Source of the DNA: Acanthococcus lagerstroemiae | Lineage: Eukaryota > Arthropoda > Insecta > Hemiptera > Eriococcidae | Direction: 5' to 3' | Assembly (NCBI GenBank): GCA_031841125.1 | Contig: CM063109.1 | Span: 69,446,914-69,510,913 of the forward strand | DNA length: 64,000 bases | Shown: positions 35,553 to 48,500 of the stretch, in pieces | Layout: every line of letters begins with the position of its first letter | Position numbering within the stretch: the first letter of the stretch is position 1 | Position numbers and translations under genes: made by a program | Notes under the pieces: model-generated | What the model was told of the DNA's origin: nothing | The model's input: the letters and a program-made list of their open reading frames with translations, nothing else | The model's database searches: none

Positions 35553-36113
35553 CAATTTTTAAACTGTTGTCAAGTCTTAACTCAGTCGCCATCTTGAGGC
35601 CATGAAAATTTTCTACATCATTTCGAAGGAGGAGAGGGGTATTGAAGTTTCTCATACATTCTGCACTACCTTTCCTTCAAAACCGTTTTCTAGATCCACG
35701 TGTGAACCGCATAGAATTATGACACGAAGCCTACAGTCGATAGATTAACTGATCGACGCACATTTGGTTGCCAAAATTAGTTTTAAAGTTTCACATTATA
35801 CCCGAGCCGCATTCGTTGATAATTCCCGTCTAGTGGTGATGTGAGTATCGTTAGTTTATTAAAATGCACTTGAATAGGTAGTTGAAGTTGTTTTTCTTTT
35901 TTTCTATGTAGACTAATGAGATCAGTCGTTCCGTAGTTATGTTATTTTTATTTCAGAAACTCTACAGATTCAGGTACTTGTCAGAAATTCTTCTTCGTAT
36001 TGAGCTTTCTTTCAGTCTTCGCCGTCAATATTTCTAAGTATCTAATTTCACCCTCTTGCTTGGTTGCAGGAACGCGACAAAATGTGAATTAACGCTGACC
36101 ACGTTCGTGGGAA
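35553..36113 (+). other. Intergenic gap, promoter and 5' UTR of the first P4-ATPase
   Basis: Only about 560 bases separate the filamin polyadenylation signal from the next ATG, so the flippase promoter must lie here or inside filamin introns. A good acceptor (ttggttgcag) ends at 36069, suggesting a spliced 5' UTR whose last exon starts at 36070. No clear TATA box seen. Confidence 0.5.
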
Positions 36114-37573
36114 ATGAGCGGCGAGACTACGGAGAAATTCCGAACACTCGAGATCAACAAGCCGCAAACATCGAAATTCGCCAGCAACAGCATTAGCACC
36201 ACGAAATATCAGATCTACAGCTTTGTACCCGTTTTCTTGTACAACCAGTTTCGGAGTTACAGTAATATTTTCTTCTTAATCGTCGCGATTGTGCAACAAT
36301 TGCCCGGCGTCTCGCCTATGGGCAAGTACACCACACTGATCCCACTCATTATAATTTTGACCATTACCGGGCTGAAGGAACTCTTTGAAGACATTCTTCG
36401 ACATCGCGAGGATAAGAAAATCAACAGTCGGGCGGTAGAGGTGTGGATAGAGACTTCCTGGAAGGAGGTGCACTGGAAGCAAGTCAAGGTTGGAGAGTTT
36501 GTGCGCGTGAAAAAGAACCGCGAATTTCCGGCCGACCTTGTGATGATCAGCTGTAGCGATACCAACACCGGTATTGCCTACGTGGATACTGTCAATTTGG
36601 ACGGCGAGAGTAATCTGAAAGTTCGACGAGTTCCGCAGCAGTTCGTCGAGAAAGAATTAGATGAAATATTATTCGAATTACAAGGTACGGTCATTTGCGA
36701 TCATCCGAACGAACATATTTACAGGTTCAATGGGATGGTCATTCCGCGATACGAATCGAAGATTCCAATCAATGAGGAACAGCTCATGTTGAGGGGGGCC
36801 ATTCTCAAGAATACAGAGTGGATTTGCGGAATCGCCGTGTACACTGGTAGCGATACGAAGATCTGGCGAAATTCGCAACAAAAAGAAATGAAACGATCGA
36901 CTTTCGATAACATGCTGAACAAGCACATGACTGTGCTGTTCTCTATATTCTTCGGCCTGACCATCTTCAACGGTGTCATGTATATTTGGTGGAACTATCG
37001 ATATGCTGGCAGAATGTGGTACCTGCCTTTCGGAAATACCTACGGTTTGAATATTGAAACCTTCCTCACGTTCGCTGTCGGTTACAGTTTTATGATTCCA
37101 ATATCAATGCAGATATACTTGGAGATCGTGAGGCTGTGCCAAGCAAATTTCATAAACAAGGATAAGGAGATGTACGACCCGGCAACGGAAACACATGCTC
37201 GGGCTAGGACGTCAACTCTGAATTCCGACTTGGGAATGGTCAAGTATATATTCACCGACAAGACGGGAACACTGACGCAAAATAGTTTGGAATTCAGAGC
37301 CTGCTCCATCCAAGGCATCGTGTACAGAGACGAAAACGTGGAGAAGTTGATGACGGAATGCCGGAAGGGCAATGCGTGTCATCATTTTTTTATCGCTATT
37401 TGTGTCGCTCCGGGCGTGATACCAATCTATGATCAGAAAGAAAACCAGTGGAGGTACTATTCTTCTTCGACCGACCAGATGGCTTTGGTGATGGCAGCTA
37501 AGAAGTATGGTTACGAACTCAGGGCGCGAAGCTATAGGCAAGCCGAGGTGTCCGTTCGTGGAACTATACTGAG
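36114..37573 (+). CDS. P4-ATPase (phospholipid flippase, ATP8A-like) paralogue 1, exon 1
   Basis: First coding exon of a P4-type ATPase, which uses ATP to move aminophospholipids from the outer to the cytosolic leaflet, normally with a CDC50-family partner. The ATG at 36114 is followed by the P4 N-terminal signature KFASNSISTTKY and FLYNQF. TM1-2 flank GKYTTLIPL; the actuator loop has DGES (E165, S166) where P4 enzymes usually have DGET. TM4 has PISM where PISL is usual. The phosphorylation motif DKTGTLT has D382. The exon ends in the nucleotide-binding domain (SSTDQMALV; Q455 replaces the usual Glu of SPDE). Donor ag/gtgagt, phase 2, joins exactly to 38530. Class certain; ATP8A grouping inferred from overall wording. 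Confidence 0.96.
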
Positions 37574-38529
37574 GTGAGTCATGTTTTGGAAAGTAAATTC
37601 CTTGATTTTGGATTTTCAGAGAAAGTGTTTTTCGCTTTTTAGTAGTAAGCTGGTGAATTATAACATGAGAATGGTGTGATTGAATGGGTAGTGGGATGGA
37701 TGCTGGACTGATGTTTCGGCCGAGTGGTCTCCCGTGTTCACAAAGATTGGAAGCGGAGAGTATAACAACCTAACACATTTTCGCCTCATTCTTTCGTAGC
37801 TTGGAAGCCTTTTTCCTTTTATGATGTGAACATATTTTGCGCTAAATATCCCCCTCCCCCAGAACAAGAGAACTTTACAACATATGTAGCTAAGGTATAT
37901 CTAACGTATGAGGGAAAAAACCAACTTTTCGAAGGTCCCACCCTCGGGAAGCGGTGCTTTGTCGGATAAAAATAATAACCCTCTCCGGTCACATTGCCCA
38001 AGAACACTTCAAGACTTCCAGATTTTTTAGGCCATATCTTCCCCTGATTTGCTAAGATTATTTTATGTTTGATTGAGACGCTTTGAGACATTCGGACTGA
38101 TTTAGGACCCTTAATGACGTTTCAAGGTCTCTTTTTAAAACCTGCTGTGACTCAGTTAAGACTTTTTCAGACATTTTAAAGATATTCTAAGCCTCTTCCA
38201 GACATGTATAGAGAATCCGGAAGTGTCTTCTGCAAGTCAAAAAAAGTCTTGAAAAAGTCTGAGCAATAGTCCGAAAAGAATTTATTCTGGAATTTTTGGA
38301 TAATGAACCGATCGGACAACTTCATGTATAGTCCCATGATTGGATGCCGTACGTTCTTGGCTTGATCATTACGTGATAGGTGAAATGCTTGGTATAGTCT
38401 TTATGTGGCGCAGGTATCTGCCAACCATTCAATGCATCTGTCATGGCTGCTTACTTATCTGAAACGCTTTCTGCTTCACAGAATTAGGTTTCCCAACTGA
38501 CCTGATTTTGTTTTCTTTCGTTTCAACAG
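37574..38529. other. Single intron of P4-ATPase 1
   Basis: 956 bp, GT-AG, phase 2, containing AGTCT array 4. Confidence 0.9.
38085..38290. repeat. Degenerate AGTCT-type array 4
   Basis: Imperfect units such as agtcttgaaaaagtctgagc and ttaagactttttcagacatt, inside the single intron of P4-ATPase 1. Confidence 0.6.
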
Positions 38530-40162
38530 ATTCAAAATCCTGGGCGATATCGAATTCACGAGTGAACGAAGACGGACGACGGTAATAGTCAGAAATCCAG
38601 AAAACAAAATTATTCTTTACATGATTGGTGCGGATGACATGGTCTTCAAACGTTTAGCTTCGAAAACGTCTTACCTGGCGAAAACGACCGAACAGGTGTA
38701 CTCATTTGCCTTATCTGGCTTGCGAACCATGTGCCTAGCCACGGCCGTGTTACGGGAGGCGGATTTTCGCAAGTGGAATAAAATGTACACGAAAGCGAAG
38801 CTGTCCATGACCAGTCGGCAAGCTGAAATTAGTCGGGTAGCCGACAAAATCGAGAAAAATCTGCACCTACTGGGTGCGGTTGCTTCGGAAGATAAACTGC
38901 AAGATGAGGTGCCCGAGACCATCTATCAGTTGATGCAAGCCGGCATTAAGGTGTGGATGCTGACCGGAGATAAACAAGAAACGGCCATCAACATTGGTTA
39001 CTCGACTAAACTGCTGTCCACTGATTCGACCGTGTTCGTCCTGGACTCGGACGACCGTCAGGAATTGAAGAAAAACTGCGTGAAATACTCTCGCAGAGTG
39101 AGCAGTACCTTTAAACCAGCTCTCGTCGTTAATGGTAACTCGCTGACCCATATAATCGAATCAGATTTTTTGGAATTTTTCATATCCTTGTCTATGAATT
39201 GTAACGCTGTCATTTGCTGTCGTATGATCCCTCTTCAAAAAGCCCAGATTGTAGGTTTTATACAGAGTCGAACCAATTACGTAACGTTGGCCATCGGGGA
39301 TGGCGCCAACGATGTAGCTATGATACAGAAAGCAACCATTGGCGTTGGTATCTCTGGTGTCGAAGGTCTGCAAGCCGTGTACGCGGCTGATTATTCGATA
39401 GCCCTCTTCAAACACCTTCGTCGATTGCTTTTAGTCCATGGTACACTGAATTACTACAGAATTGGCAAACTTATGCTATACATTTATTACAAAAATCTAC
39501 CCATTGCTTTCATACTCTTTTATGCTTCATACGCCTCCGGTTGGTCAGGAGCCTCTCTTTTTGATGACTGGGCATTCACATTCTACAACGTTGCGTTCAC
39601 GGATGGAGCTACGTTAGCCCTTGGAATACTGGAAGAAGACTTCCCGGAAGATTTACTGACGCGATATCCTGCGATATACAAAGAAAATAATTGGTCAGAT
39701 ATAAAAATCTTCTACACGATCGTATTCAATGGAATACTGCATAGTATTGCTGTGCAATATTTGACTTTCAATATTTGTAAGACTAATACATATTGGAGGA
39801 ATAGTTACAACGACAGTTCTCTGATACAAGGCAACATTTTGTACACAAACGTATTGCTTATTGTTATTTTAAAGTGTTTCATACATCTAAGAAGTTGGTC
39901 GTGGTTGGTAATTGGTATAACTTGTGGAACGGCGATTCTATGGTTTCCAGTTTTAGGCATGTACAACTTTTCGTGGGATGAACTTCCAGTGAATCCGGAC
40001 ATGTTTGGCATAGGGACGATGCTGTTCACTGCACCTTTGTTTTGGCTGGGTATGTTACTCGTGCCCGTCTCAGTTTTATTAATTGATATTATTGTTATTG
40101 TAGTATTCCGTACGTTAATAGCTGATACTGTATCACGAGCAAGAATAAAAAGTAGCGTGTAA
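38530..40162 (+). CDS. P4-ATPase (phospholipid flippase, ATP8A-like) paralogue 1, exon 2
   Basis: Acceptor tttcaacag, start RFKILGDIEFTSERRRTT, stop TAA. With exon 1 it gives 1030 residues. It completes the nucleotide-binding domain, where the usual KGA lysine is Ile519 (MIGADD). It carries DEVPETI, MLTGDKQETAINIGY, and the hinge GDGANDVAMIQ (D744), then TM5-TM10. The protein ends about 20 residues after TM10 (VVFRTLIADTVSRARIKSSV), so the long regulatory C-terminal tail of typical ATP8A proteins is absent. AATAAA at 40267 and 40337 can serve as polyadenylation signals. Catalytic residues are intact, so activity is plausible despite the variant ATP-site residues. Confidence 0.96.
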
Positions 40163-40266
40163 TTTATTTATCTGTGAAAAATGTGTGGGGACCTTGTAGT
40201 ATAACGCATCTATGTAACGTGCCTGTTGACCGTATACGATTTTTACGAATAATTGTTATTTTAAAA

Positions 40267-40342
40267 AATAAATGTTACTTACAATCTCATTCTTGCTGAA
40301 ATCTTTCTATGAACGCACTTTTTTGTAAATGATAAAAATAAA
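40267..40342 (+). other. Two AATAAA polyadenylation signals after P4-ATPase 1
   Basis: AATAAA at 40267-40272 and 40337-40342, 105 and 175 bases after the stop codon. Confidence 0.65.
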
Positions 40343-41549
40343 CTATTATTTATCCGAACTTACAAGTTCTCCGAAATATTTTTGTTATTTGTTAGGTTGT
40401 TGCCTGCATAGAGGAATTTTTTGAGAAACTAAATGACTCGCAATGTCTGAATTAGATTGAGTGATGAACTTCGAATAACGGGATTTCGATTTTGCTGTCC
40501 AATGACTATCATACAAATACGAGTAGAAGCAAGTTGTACATAACTTTCGCAGCACAATTAGCACTCACGGTGTTTTCTCTAAAACTATATTGTATATAGT
40601 ACTGCTAGGTATTTCAAAAACTTCTAGCTCACTAAGTATAAAAAATAGGGAATAATGTTAAATTCTTAAAAACTTGTGCAATTTTGAAAAATTACGGAGA
40701 AAGTAGTTTTACTTAAAGGTTCTTTTGTTACATTCTTTTTTCTGCAAATTCATGAAGCTCTGGGCCTGTTCACAAAACATAAAAATAAGCATAAATAATT
40801 GAGAGTTAATAGCGATAACTACAATTTTTCGCTAATTTCTGGGAAGAAGCTATTGGTTTTGTTCCTGGTGCCAAGAATGGGGGGGGGGGGGTTAAACTTT
40901 TTTTGATGCTTGTAGAACTCGATTTGAATTTTTAATTTCCTTATAGAACATTTGAAGTTTACGTCACAAAATAGCCACGGACTACTACCTGTACGTCTCG
41001 ATTCCATTTTTTTGGGAGTTGTACATACCTTCGCGACTTGATTCCCAACGGCTTCCATCTTGATGTTCTCCAGTTTTGTAGAATTCAAGTATACTTTTCG
41101 CACAACTGTGAATGCTCTATGTTTCAAATAAGTTGTGCACTTGCCTACATGTAGACATGCCGAGAAAACGCTTCAAGTTCCAAGGGAAATGATAGACCAG
41201 ATTTCCTGTATCTTCTCAGAGGGCTGCTAGGCTCAAGTATGTGTAGGAAATTTGGTCTAAAATACGCATCTGTGCCTAGATTAAAATTGTCACAACTCAT
41301 ATATTCTAAATAATAGCAAACAGATGAATGAGACCAAAGATTCCGAGAAGAAGAAGACGTCATATAGATATACGACTGTCATTTTTCATTATACGCATTA
41401 AATCATGTAAATCTGAATTTATTGTGGATTTATTTAATGTTATACTTCTCATTTCCCATGAAAGTGAAAAAATCCAACCAGCGCCGTATTTCCCTAGAAG
41501 CCAATGAAACCGTGGCTTCGAGAAGAAAATTTTCGAATGTTAATAATAC

Positions 41550-41865
41550 ATCTTTTTTTTTTTTCTTCTTTTTTTTTTTTTTTTTGTGAAACATCATCAT
41601 TTGGTAGAGCGTATATGGCGATGCACGCACGCCAAAAATTAGCTTCCCAGACACCACATCCCTGGCCCGGAAAACTACATTTTTGAATATTGCATCGGTG
41701 ACTAGAGGGATGTCTTATGACTGGCCAGCCCCCCCCCCCCTCATTTCACCTCTCCTTTCTACGGACTCGCGCTGTCCTGCCAGGCCCACTATAGGATACC
41801 CTACTGATAGAGGCAACACTCACCCAGCGTTAGCCTGGAATTCGAGTGCACCACAGCCGGACTAC
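41550..41865 (-). repeat. Interspersed repeat family 2, copy 2, with poly(A) tail on the minus strand
   Basis: Homologous to 15080-15335; interrupted by a run of about 12 C. The T-rich run at 41550-41585 corresponds to an A-rich 3' tail on the minus strand, pointing to retroposition. Confidence 0.75.
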
Positions 41866-41912
41866 GCTTCCTTCCTTCACCTCTCACCTCTCCGTTTGGT
41901 TCGTGTGGTGAG

Positions 41913-42396
41913 TCAGGAAGGTGGTGGTGGCAGGGTGAACTTTGCCGGGGGGTTTGCATTTTTGTTACTATACTGCCACCGCCGCCACTGCTGTTGTTGT
42001 TGCTGCTGCTGCAGATCCGGCTGACGCTGTAGCTGCTCTCGGATCTCCAGTAGCTCTTTCCTCAGTACCTCGAGATCTTGCTCGTCCCACGCCCCCATTA
42101 GCTTCATTTTCCCCTTCAATTCTGCGATTTGCTGGTCGCGCTGTTCGAGCTGATCCTCGAGTCTACTCCTGAGAGCTTCGGTGATGTCGACGCCGTTGTC
42201 ATCAACTCCCGCTCTGATAATATGGAGGTGACTCGCCTTCTCTTCTCCTTTCTGTTCCGATTGCCTCCCACCAAGAGGACTTTTTGGGTTCGGGATTGCA
42301 GCTCCCTTGAGTTTGTGGCATTTGCGATAGGGCTGAAGTCGCAGCCAATGCACTGTGATCAATTCCGGTAAATCCGTCCAAGTTGCCGGGATCCAA
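41913..42396 (-). pseudogene. Possible retroelement gag-like fragment (coiled coil, poly-Gln)
   Basis: A minus-strand frame of 149 codons (42362-41913) has a charged coiled coil (RSRLEDQLEQRDQQIAELKG, LEVLRKELLEIREQLQRQ), a poly-Gln run and then NPPAKFTLPPPPS. The K-F-x-LPPPP pattern resembles the start of the conserved region in some Ty3-type Gag proteins, from memory. It is cut off there by repeat family 2. No protease, RT or integrase follows, so it is a fragment at best. It could also be a truncated host protein. Confidence 0.4.
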
Positions 42397-44533
42397 ACTC
42401 TGGCGGGGGAGGGGGGGCTCCTACGTCCGCCCTGTTCCCTTTCCCTGCTTGTAGTTCCATAAAAAAAAGGTTAGAGCTATGTTTAACTTGACCACTTGGC
42501 AAAACCTCTCAAAATTTTTCAATTTCGAAAAAAAAAAAGTTGGCTGATAGGTTTTTATACCTGCGTTACCAAAAAGAATAAGGCTGGCTACTGGAGGAAA
42601 ATATGTCAAAAATAACGAAATTTTTAACCACCGAATGTGTAGATATTAGATAGTATCACATAATTTCATTGGAATAAACTATGTAGAAATGGTCAAAAGA
42701 ACGAGGAAAACGGGTGGAACGGACCCTGAACTGATCATTTTTAATGTACAGATGAACGAGAAATGAAACCAAAAGCTATGGACAGTTTCCTTCTCACAAG
42801 TACGATAAAAATCTGTCTTTTTATGGAATTTTGTATGATTTTCTAATAATAAAAAACAAAGGAAATGCGTCTGCTTAGCTTAAAGGTGAATGTTTTGGAA
42901 CAGAACTGAGTGGGTTGTCTAGTTCTGAAGAATTAAAAGGAACAGAACAAGAGCCTCTATTGTGTTCCGTTCGAGAGTTGGACCAGTTGGATCATCCCTG
43001 GAATAAATTAGCTAACGCTAAGCAAATAATATAAGCGCAGTTGATTTTTCTGCAACTACCTAGCAGCAAATAAAAATAAAAATTCTGGGGTCATTCACAT
43101 AGTTTTTATTGGTAGTGTCTTTGTGTCATTGACCTTATAGTTTATATTATTCGTTTGTCGATGAGGTCGATGTGTCGATTCTCGATTATTTTTCTTGATT
43201 TATACGTCGGCAGATTTTGAAGCTTCATAGCTCCAATGCTCCAGATACGAAGAGACTACCAAAACGATCCATTTGTCCACTGAACGGAAGGTCCTTTTCT
43301 TTACATCCCGCTGCTATCTGCATATCTTTGGTCCAGTATAGATGTTCAATGCTTGGTCTTTCATCACTCCTTTTTTCAAAGGTGGGAGGAGGATTGGCCC
43401 GATAATGAGAATTACTTGTTCGTACAAGTATTATATGTTCAATGTGAAGACGTGAATTTTGAAATCTATCAGCCGATACTTGATAACAGAACAGGGCATG
43501 ATGTAGGTTAATGAGCAGCTGAGCGCTCACAGTTCGTGTAGCTTGTCGTTAGTTTTAGTTGGTTACTGTCTTTTTATTTTTTTAAAATAACGCGACTTAC
43601 ATTTTCTACATACTGATTAGGAAAGGGAAATAAATTACTGGAAGTGTTGTTCGATAAAGTTCGTTATCATCTGAACTGGCTCGTGACATTGAATTCCCGT
43701 GAACTAAATTTTGATTAGGTAAGTTTATAACAACACGATCATTTAATAACTGAATTTGATGGTATGTGAAGTGACTAATAGCTTATTCGTGTTTTGATTT
43801 GAAATTTATTCACCATTTAACCCTACAAGTCGTCTTGAAAGCGATAGGGCTTGGGTAATTTTTTCACACTGCGACTCAGTACTGCTTTTCAACTATTATT
43901 TACGTTAAAATTGCTGTGAAAATTCGGTGTTTTTAATACACTCGAGTGATCTGACCCGTGTTATATGCAAATTTTCAAGGGGAAAAAATTGACATAATTT
44001 CTTATCAATCTGCATTAATTTTCTTGCGAAGACAGTGACCGGAAACCGGCGTAAAATTGTACAATTGAAGGTGTTTTGGTGGAAAACGAAGGAACATGGA
44101 CTTCATCATTTACAGTTCGAATCGTCAAAATTATCGAGATTGATTTTTTGCTTATGCTTATAATATGCAGGACTGGGGTTGGGGTGTAAAAAGTAAGGAA
44201 TAAGCGCTAGTGGGGTTGAATAGTCTCAGTCATGTAGACTGTTGAATGAATTACTCAAAAAGTAACGGATTCAAATGGCTTAAAATACGTGGGGGTTGCT
44301 GGAGGCCACCCCCCCCCCTATGGTTAATTTTAAGTATATGAAAAAAGAGGGAAAATACAGGTCTGAAGCTTTACGTGTATACAAAAATGAAAAATGAATA
44401 CGAATTGTAGCTGGAAAATATCGTATGTCTGAAAAAAAGAAAGTGTCTCTCTCCTTCCTTAATATGTTAATTTTGTTACTTATTAATTCTGTGATCACTT
44501 TCCATGTCTGTTAATTCTATTGATTCTGTTATT

Positions 44534-44582
44534 TCATTTTATTATTGTTATTATTATTATTATCATCATCATTATTATTACT
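44534..44582. repeat. (TTA/TCA)n microsatellite
   Basis: Trinucleotide run of tta units with interspersed tca units, in the gap between the two P4-ATPases. Confidence 0.9.
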
Positions 44583-45398
44583 ATGACTTACCGTTTTATC
44601 ATTTTATAATGTATTTTCTATCTCTCATTTATTTCGTTTCTGCCAATATTAATTCTTCGATTTCATCTTTTCTGTCCTCTCTTCCACATGTTCCCATTTC
44701 TTCCATTCGTGCCCTTCAGTTGTCATTTTATATTCATTATGCAATTTAATTTTTATAATTTCTTGTGTGTATGTCAGTGTGCAGTATGAATTCCTGTAGG
44801 CGATTTTTTTACACTTTATCAACGAACTTATTTCACTTTGAGACCCTTTTAGTCCATCCTCCCATCAGCTGAAAGCGTTTTAAACCAAATCTGGATTCAG
44901 TGAGTAGTCCAATCTAAAAATTGTATCCTATATTTTTAGCATTATTACGGGTGAGAAAAATTATAAAAACAAAAGAAGGTGAAAATTCGGAGTGTGTGTT
45001 CTTATCTGAGCGAGTTAGAACTTCCCGGGGATTTCTATTTCATTTTATTGGAATCTATCTGAGAGGTTGCCTCTTGAAAATTGTAATTTTCAAAAATAAG
45101 ATTCACAAGATGTAATGAGATTGGTAAAGTTATAATAAGACGTAATAATAATCAGCTGCAGTTTCTTTGGAAGCGAAATGGATATTAGGTTTTTAATGTT
45201 TAAGAGAAGAGATGTCCCTTAGCTATTTCTTGCACCCAGCTCTCAAGTCTTGCAATTCTTGTTTTCGAGACTTCGGTACAATCGAATGTCCGTATATGTT
45301 ATCGGAAGCGGGTCCTACAGAAATAATTCATCTACGAAATTTCACGTTCGGCTGGACTACCCAAAGTTCCTAATTACTATAATTTTTCGTGTCTTCAG

Positions 45399-45438
45399 GT
45401 ACAGATGACGTAAAATGGCATACTGATGGAAGTCCTTG
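45399..45438 (+). other. Possible 40-bp 5' UTR exon of P4-ATPase 2
   Basis: Flanked by a good acceptor (gtcttcag) and donor (g/gtaagt). A candidate acceptor (ggcgtgcag) ends at 45541, ten bases before the ATG, which would give a roughly 100-bp leader intron. Inference from splice motifs only. Confidence 0.35.
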
Positions 45439-45550
45439 GTAAGTTGATGTTGGCGCCCAACTTGGTCGCGTTTTATTTAATCGAACAAAATTGCCCGATC
45501 GTTGATCATTTGGATTCGCACATGAAATTACCGGCGTGCAGTGGACGACC

Positions 45551-48500
45551 ATGAACCATGAACCCGACCACGTCGTCAATGCGGTCGGCTATCGTCAAAT
45601 AGCGGTGAATGACGCGCAGACCACAAAATTCTGTTCGAATTCCATTTCGACCACCAAGTACAGTGTTCTCACGTTTCTGCCTTTATTTCTGTACGAGCAG
45701 TTCCACAACTACACCAACTGCTTTTTTCTGCTGGTCAGCATCATACAGCAGTTCCCGGAGGCGTCTTCACTCGGCCGCTTTACCACTGTCATCCCGCTTA
45801 GCGTTATTCTAACCATAACAGCAGTCAAGGAGATCCTCGAAGATGTGCGCCGACACAGGGCCGACACAAAGGTCAACACCCAAACGGTAGAGGTGCTCAG
45901 GAACCTGCGCTGGTCGGCGGCCGAGTGGAGAGACATCCAGGTCGGCGATCTTGTTAAAGTGAACAACGACGAATTCTTCCCAGCCGATTTGCTCTTCCTC
46001 AAAGGCAGCAGCGAGAACGGTATCTGTTACATCGAAACCGTGAACTTAGACGGTGAAAACAACCTGAAGATCCGAAACCGCGTGCCCGGTTTGAACGTGG
46101 ATTCGTTGGCCGACCTCAGCGCCACCGTCGAGTGCGATTCCCCTAACGAGCAGATTTACAGGTTCAGTGGCGTGGTGAAGACGGACAAGAACGTCCCGGT
46201 GCCAGTGACCGCCAGTCACTTGCTACTGCGAGGAGCCATTCTCCGAAATACGAGCTGGATCATCGGCGCGGTCATCTACACCGGCGGTGACACCAAGATC
46301 ATGAAGAACACGAGCGCCACTCGACTGAAGCGCTCCTCGGTTTCGGTGATGGTCAACTCGCACATCATCGTGCTGTTCGTGCTCTTCCTCTCGTACACTT
46401 TTGTCCACTGGCTGCTGTTCATGGACTGGAACAACGACAACTACGAGCGCTTCTGGTATCTGGCGCTTTCGCGACAGGAGTGGACGGACGGCACGACCAT
46501 CGTGATCGGCCTCGTGTTCGGCGTGATCTACTCGATCGTGATCCCGATTTCGTTGCCGGTGATGCAGGAGCTCTCGCGCTTCATCCAAGCGGTATTCATC
46601 AGCAACGACATGGACATGTACTACGAGAAGATGGATGTGCCAGCGCTGGTCAAGACCTCCAGTCTGAACGAGGATCTGGCGCTGGTCAAGTACATATTCG
46701 CGGACAAGACGGGCACGCTGACCAAAAACGTGCTCGAGTTCAAGTGCTGCTCCATTCGGGGAGTTGTCTACTCGGCGGAGAGGCTGCGTCAGCTTGCTGA
46801 CGCCCACAGCGGCGATTTCGACGACACGGTGCGCAACTTTTTCATCGCGGTGTCTGTCTGTCCGGGCGTGGTGCCGGTGCGCAACGGCGACCAGATTTCG
46901 TACTTCGGCTCCTCGCCCGATCAAAAAGCGCTGATTTTGGCGGCCCGCGATTTTGGCGTTACGCTTGTTCACCGCACCCACAACCTGGCCGAGTTGAATG
47001 TGCACGGGGTTGTGCAGCGGTACGAGGTGAAGTGCGACTTCGAGTTCTCTAGCGACCGCAAGCGGACCTCGGTGGTCGTCAAGACTCCCGGCAACGAGTT
47101 GATCTTGTTCGTGATCGGCGCCGACGACGTAGTGTTCAGCAGGTGCGTTAAGGACCCCCATATACAGAAGGTGACTCGCCAGCACATCGAGCAGTTCTCG
47201 TCGCAGGGCCTGCGCTCGCTGTGCGTGGCGATGGCACGCATCGAGCCGGCCGACTTCGAGAAATGGCTACCGTCGTTCAAGCGGGCGCACGAGGCGCTGC
47301 ACTCGAAAGAGCAGCTGATGGACAAGGCAGAAGCGGCGATGGTCGGTGACCTGTCGCTGATAGGATGCACGGCCATCGAGGACCAACTGCAGGACGAGGT
47401 TCCGGAAACGATCGAAGCGCTGCTGCAGGCCGGCATCAATGTGTGGATGTTGACAGGCGACAAGCAGGAGACGGCCATTAACATCGGCTACGCTTGCCGG
47501 CTGCTGTCTGGGGAGACGCCGCTGATCTTGCTGAACTCGGATAGTGTCGAAAAGCTGCGGCACACGGTCGTCTACTACACGCGAGTGCTGGGAGAGCGGT
47601 TTGGCAAGCCGGGCAACAATTACGGCCTGGTGGTGGTTGGAGACAGTTTGAAGATGATGTTCGACTCGCCGGAAGACATCGATGGCTTCGTGTCGCTCAT
47701 GCTGAGCTGCCGGTCGGTGATCTGCTGCAGGACGACACCCAAGCAGAAGGCGCTAGTGGTGAAGAACGTGCAGAAGCGGACGCGCTTCGTGACGCTGGCG
47801 ATCGGCGACGGTGCCAATGATGTGGCGATGATACAGACGGCATCCATCGGAGTCGGCATCTCGGGGATGGAAGGGTTGCAGGCGGCCAACGCGGCCGACT
47901 ACTCAATCGGACAGTTCAGGTATTTGAAGAAGTTGTTGTTGGTGCACGGCACATGGTGCTACCACCGTATCTGTATGATGATCTATTTCATGTATTACAA
48001 AAATGTGGCCGTGACGACCATACAGTTCTACTACACCGGGTATAACGCCTGGTCTGGCCAACTGTTTTTTGACCGGTGGGCGAAGATGCTGTACAACGTA
48101 ATGCTGACGAGCGCGCCTACGCTGGCGCTCGGCATTTTCGAGCAGAGTCTTCCGGCCGAGACGCTGATGAACAATCCGTACGTGTACGTGCGCAATAAGT
48201 GGTTCGACTTGCCGATCTTCTGCTGCTGCTTGCTGAACGCGTTCATTCACTCGATATTGCTGTCGTGGCTGGCGGTGACCGTGTTTAACTCGACCTCCTA
48301 TTGGTCGGACGGATTCAGCGGAAATTATATGATACTCGGCAATGTCGTGTACACGTGTTTGATAACGATCGTGTGCTTGAAGAGTGGTCTGCACACGTCA
48401 CATTGGACGAACGTGACCTTCGTGTTCCTGATCATGTCCGAGCTGGCATGGTTGATGGTGCTGCTCATCCTCAGCCACACGTGGCCATTCCTCTACATCG

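Larger units (their letters stand above)
40343..45398. other. Intergenic region between the two P4-ATPases
   Basis: Holds repeat family 2 and the gag-like fragment (41550-42396), G/C runs near 40880, 41732 and 44310, and a TTA microsatellite. No host gene recognised. Confidence 0.7.

Noticed and set aside
44504..44749. Tyr-rich plus-strand frame
   Set aside because: Translation of the TTA/TCA microsatellite.
46223..47185. 320-codon open frame on the minus strand
   Set aside because: It lies wholly within P4-ATPase 2. GC-rich coding sequence leaves the opposite strand free of stops; the translation is low-complexity and matches no family.
47903..48394. 163-codon minus-strand frame
   Set aside because: Antisense shadow of the same flippase gene.
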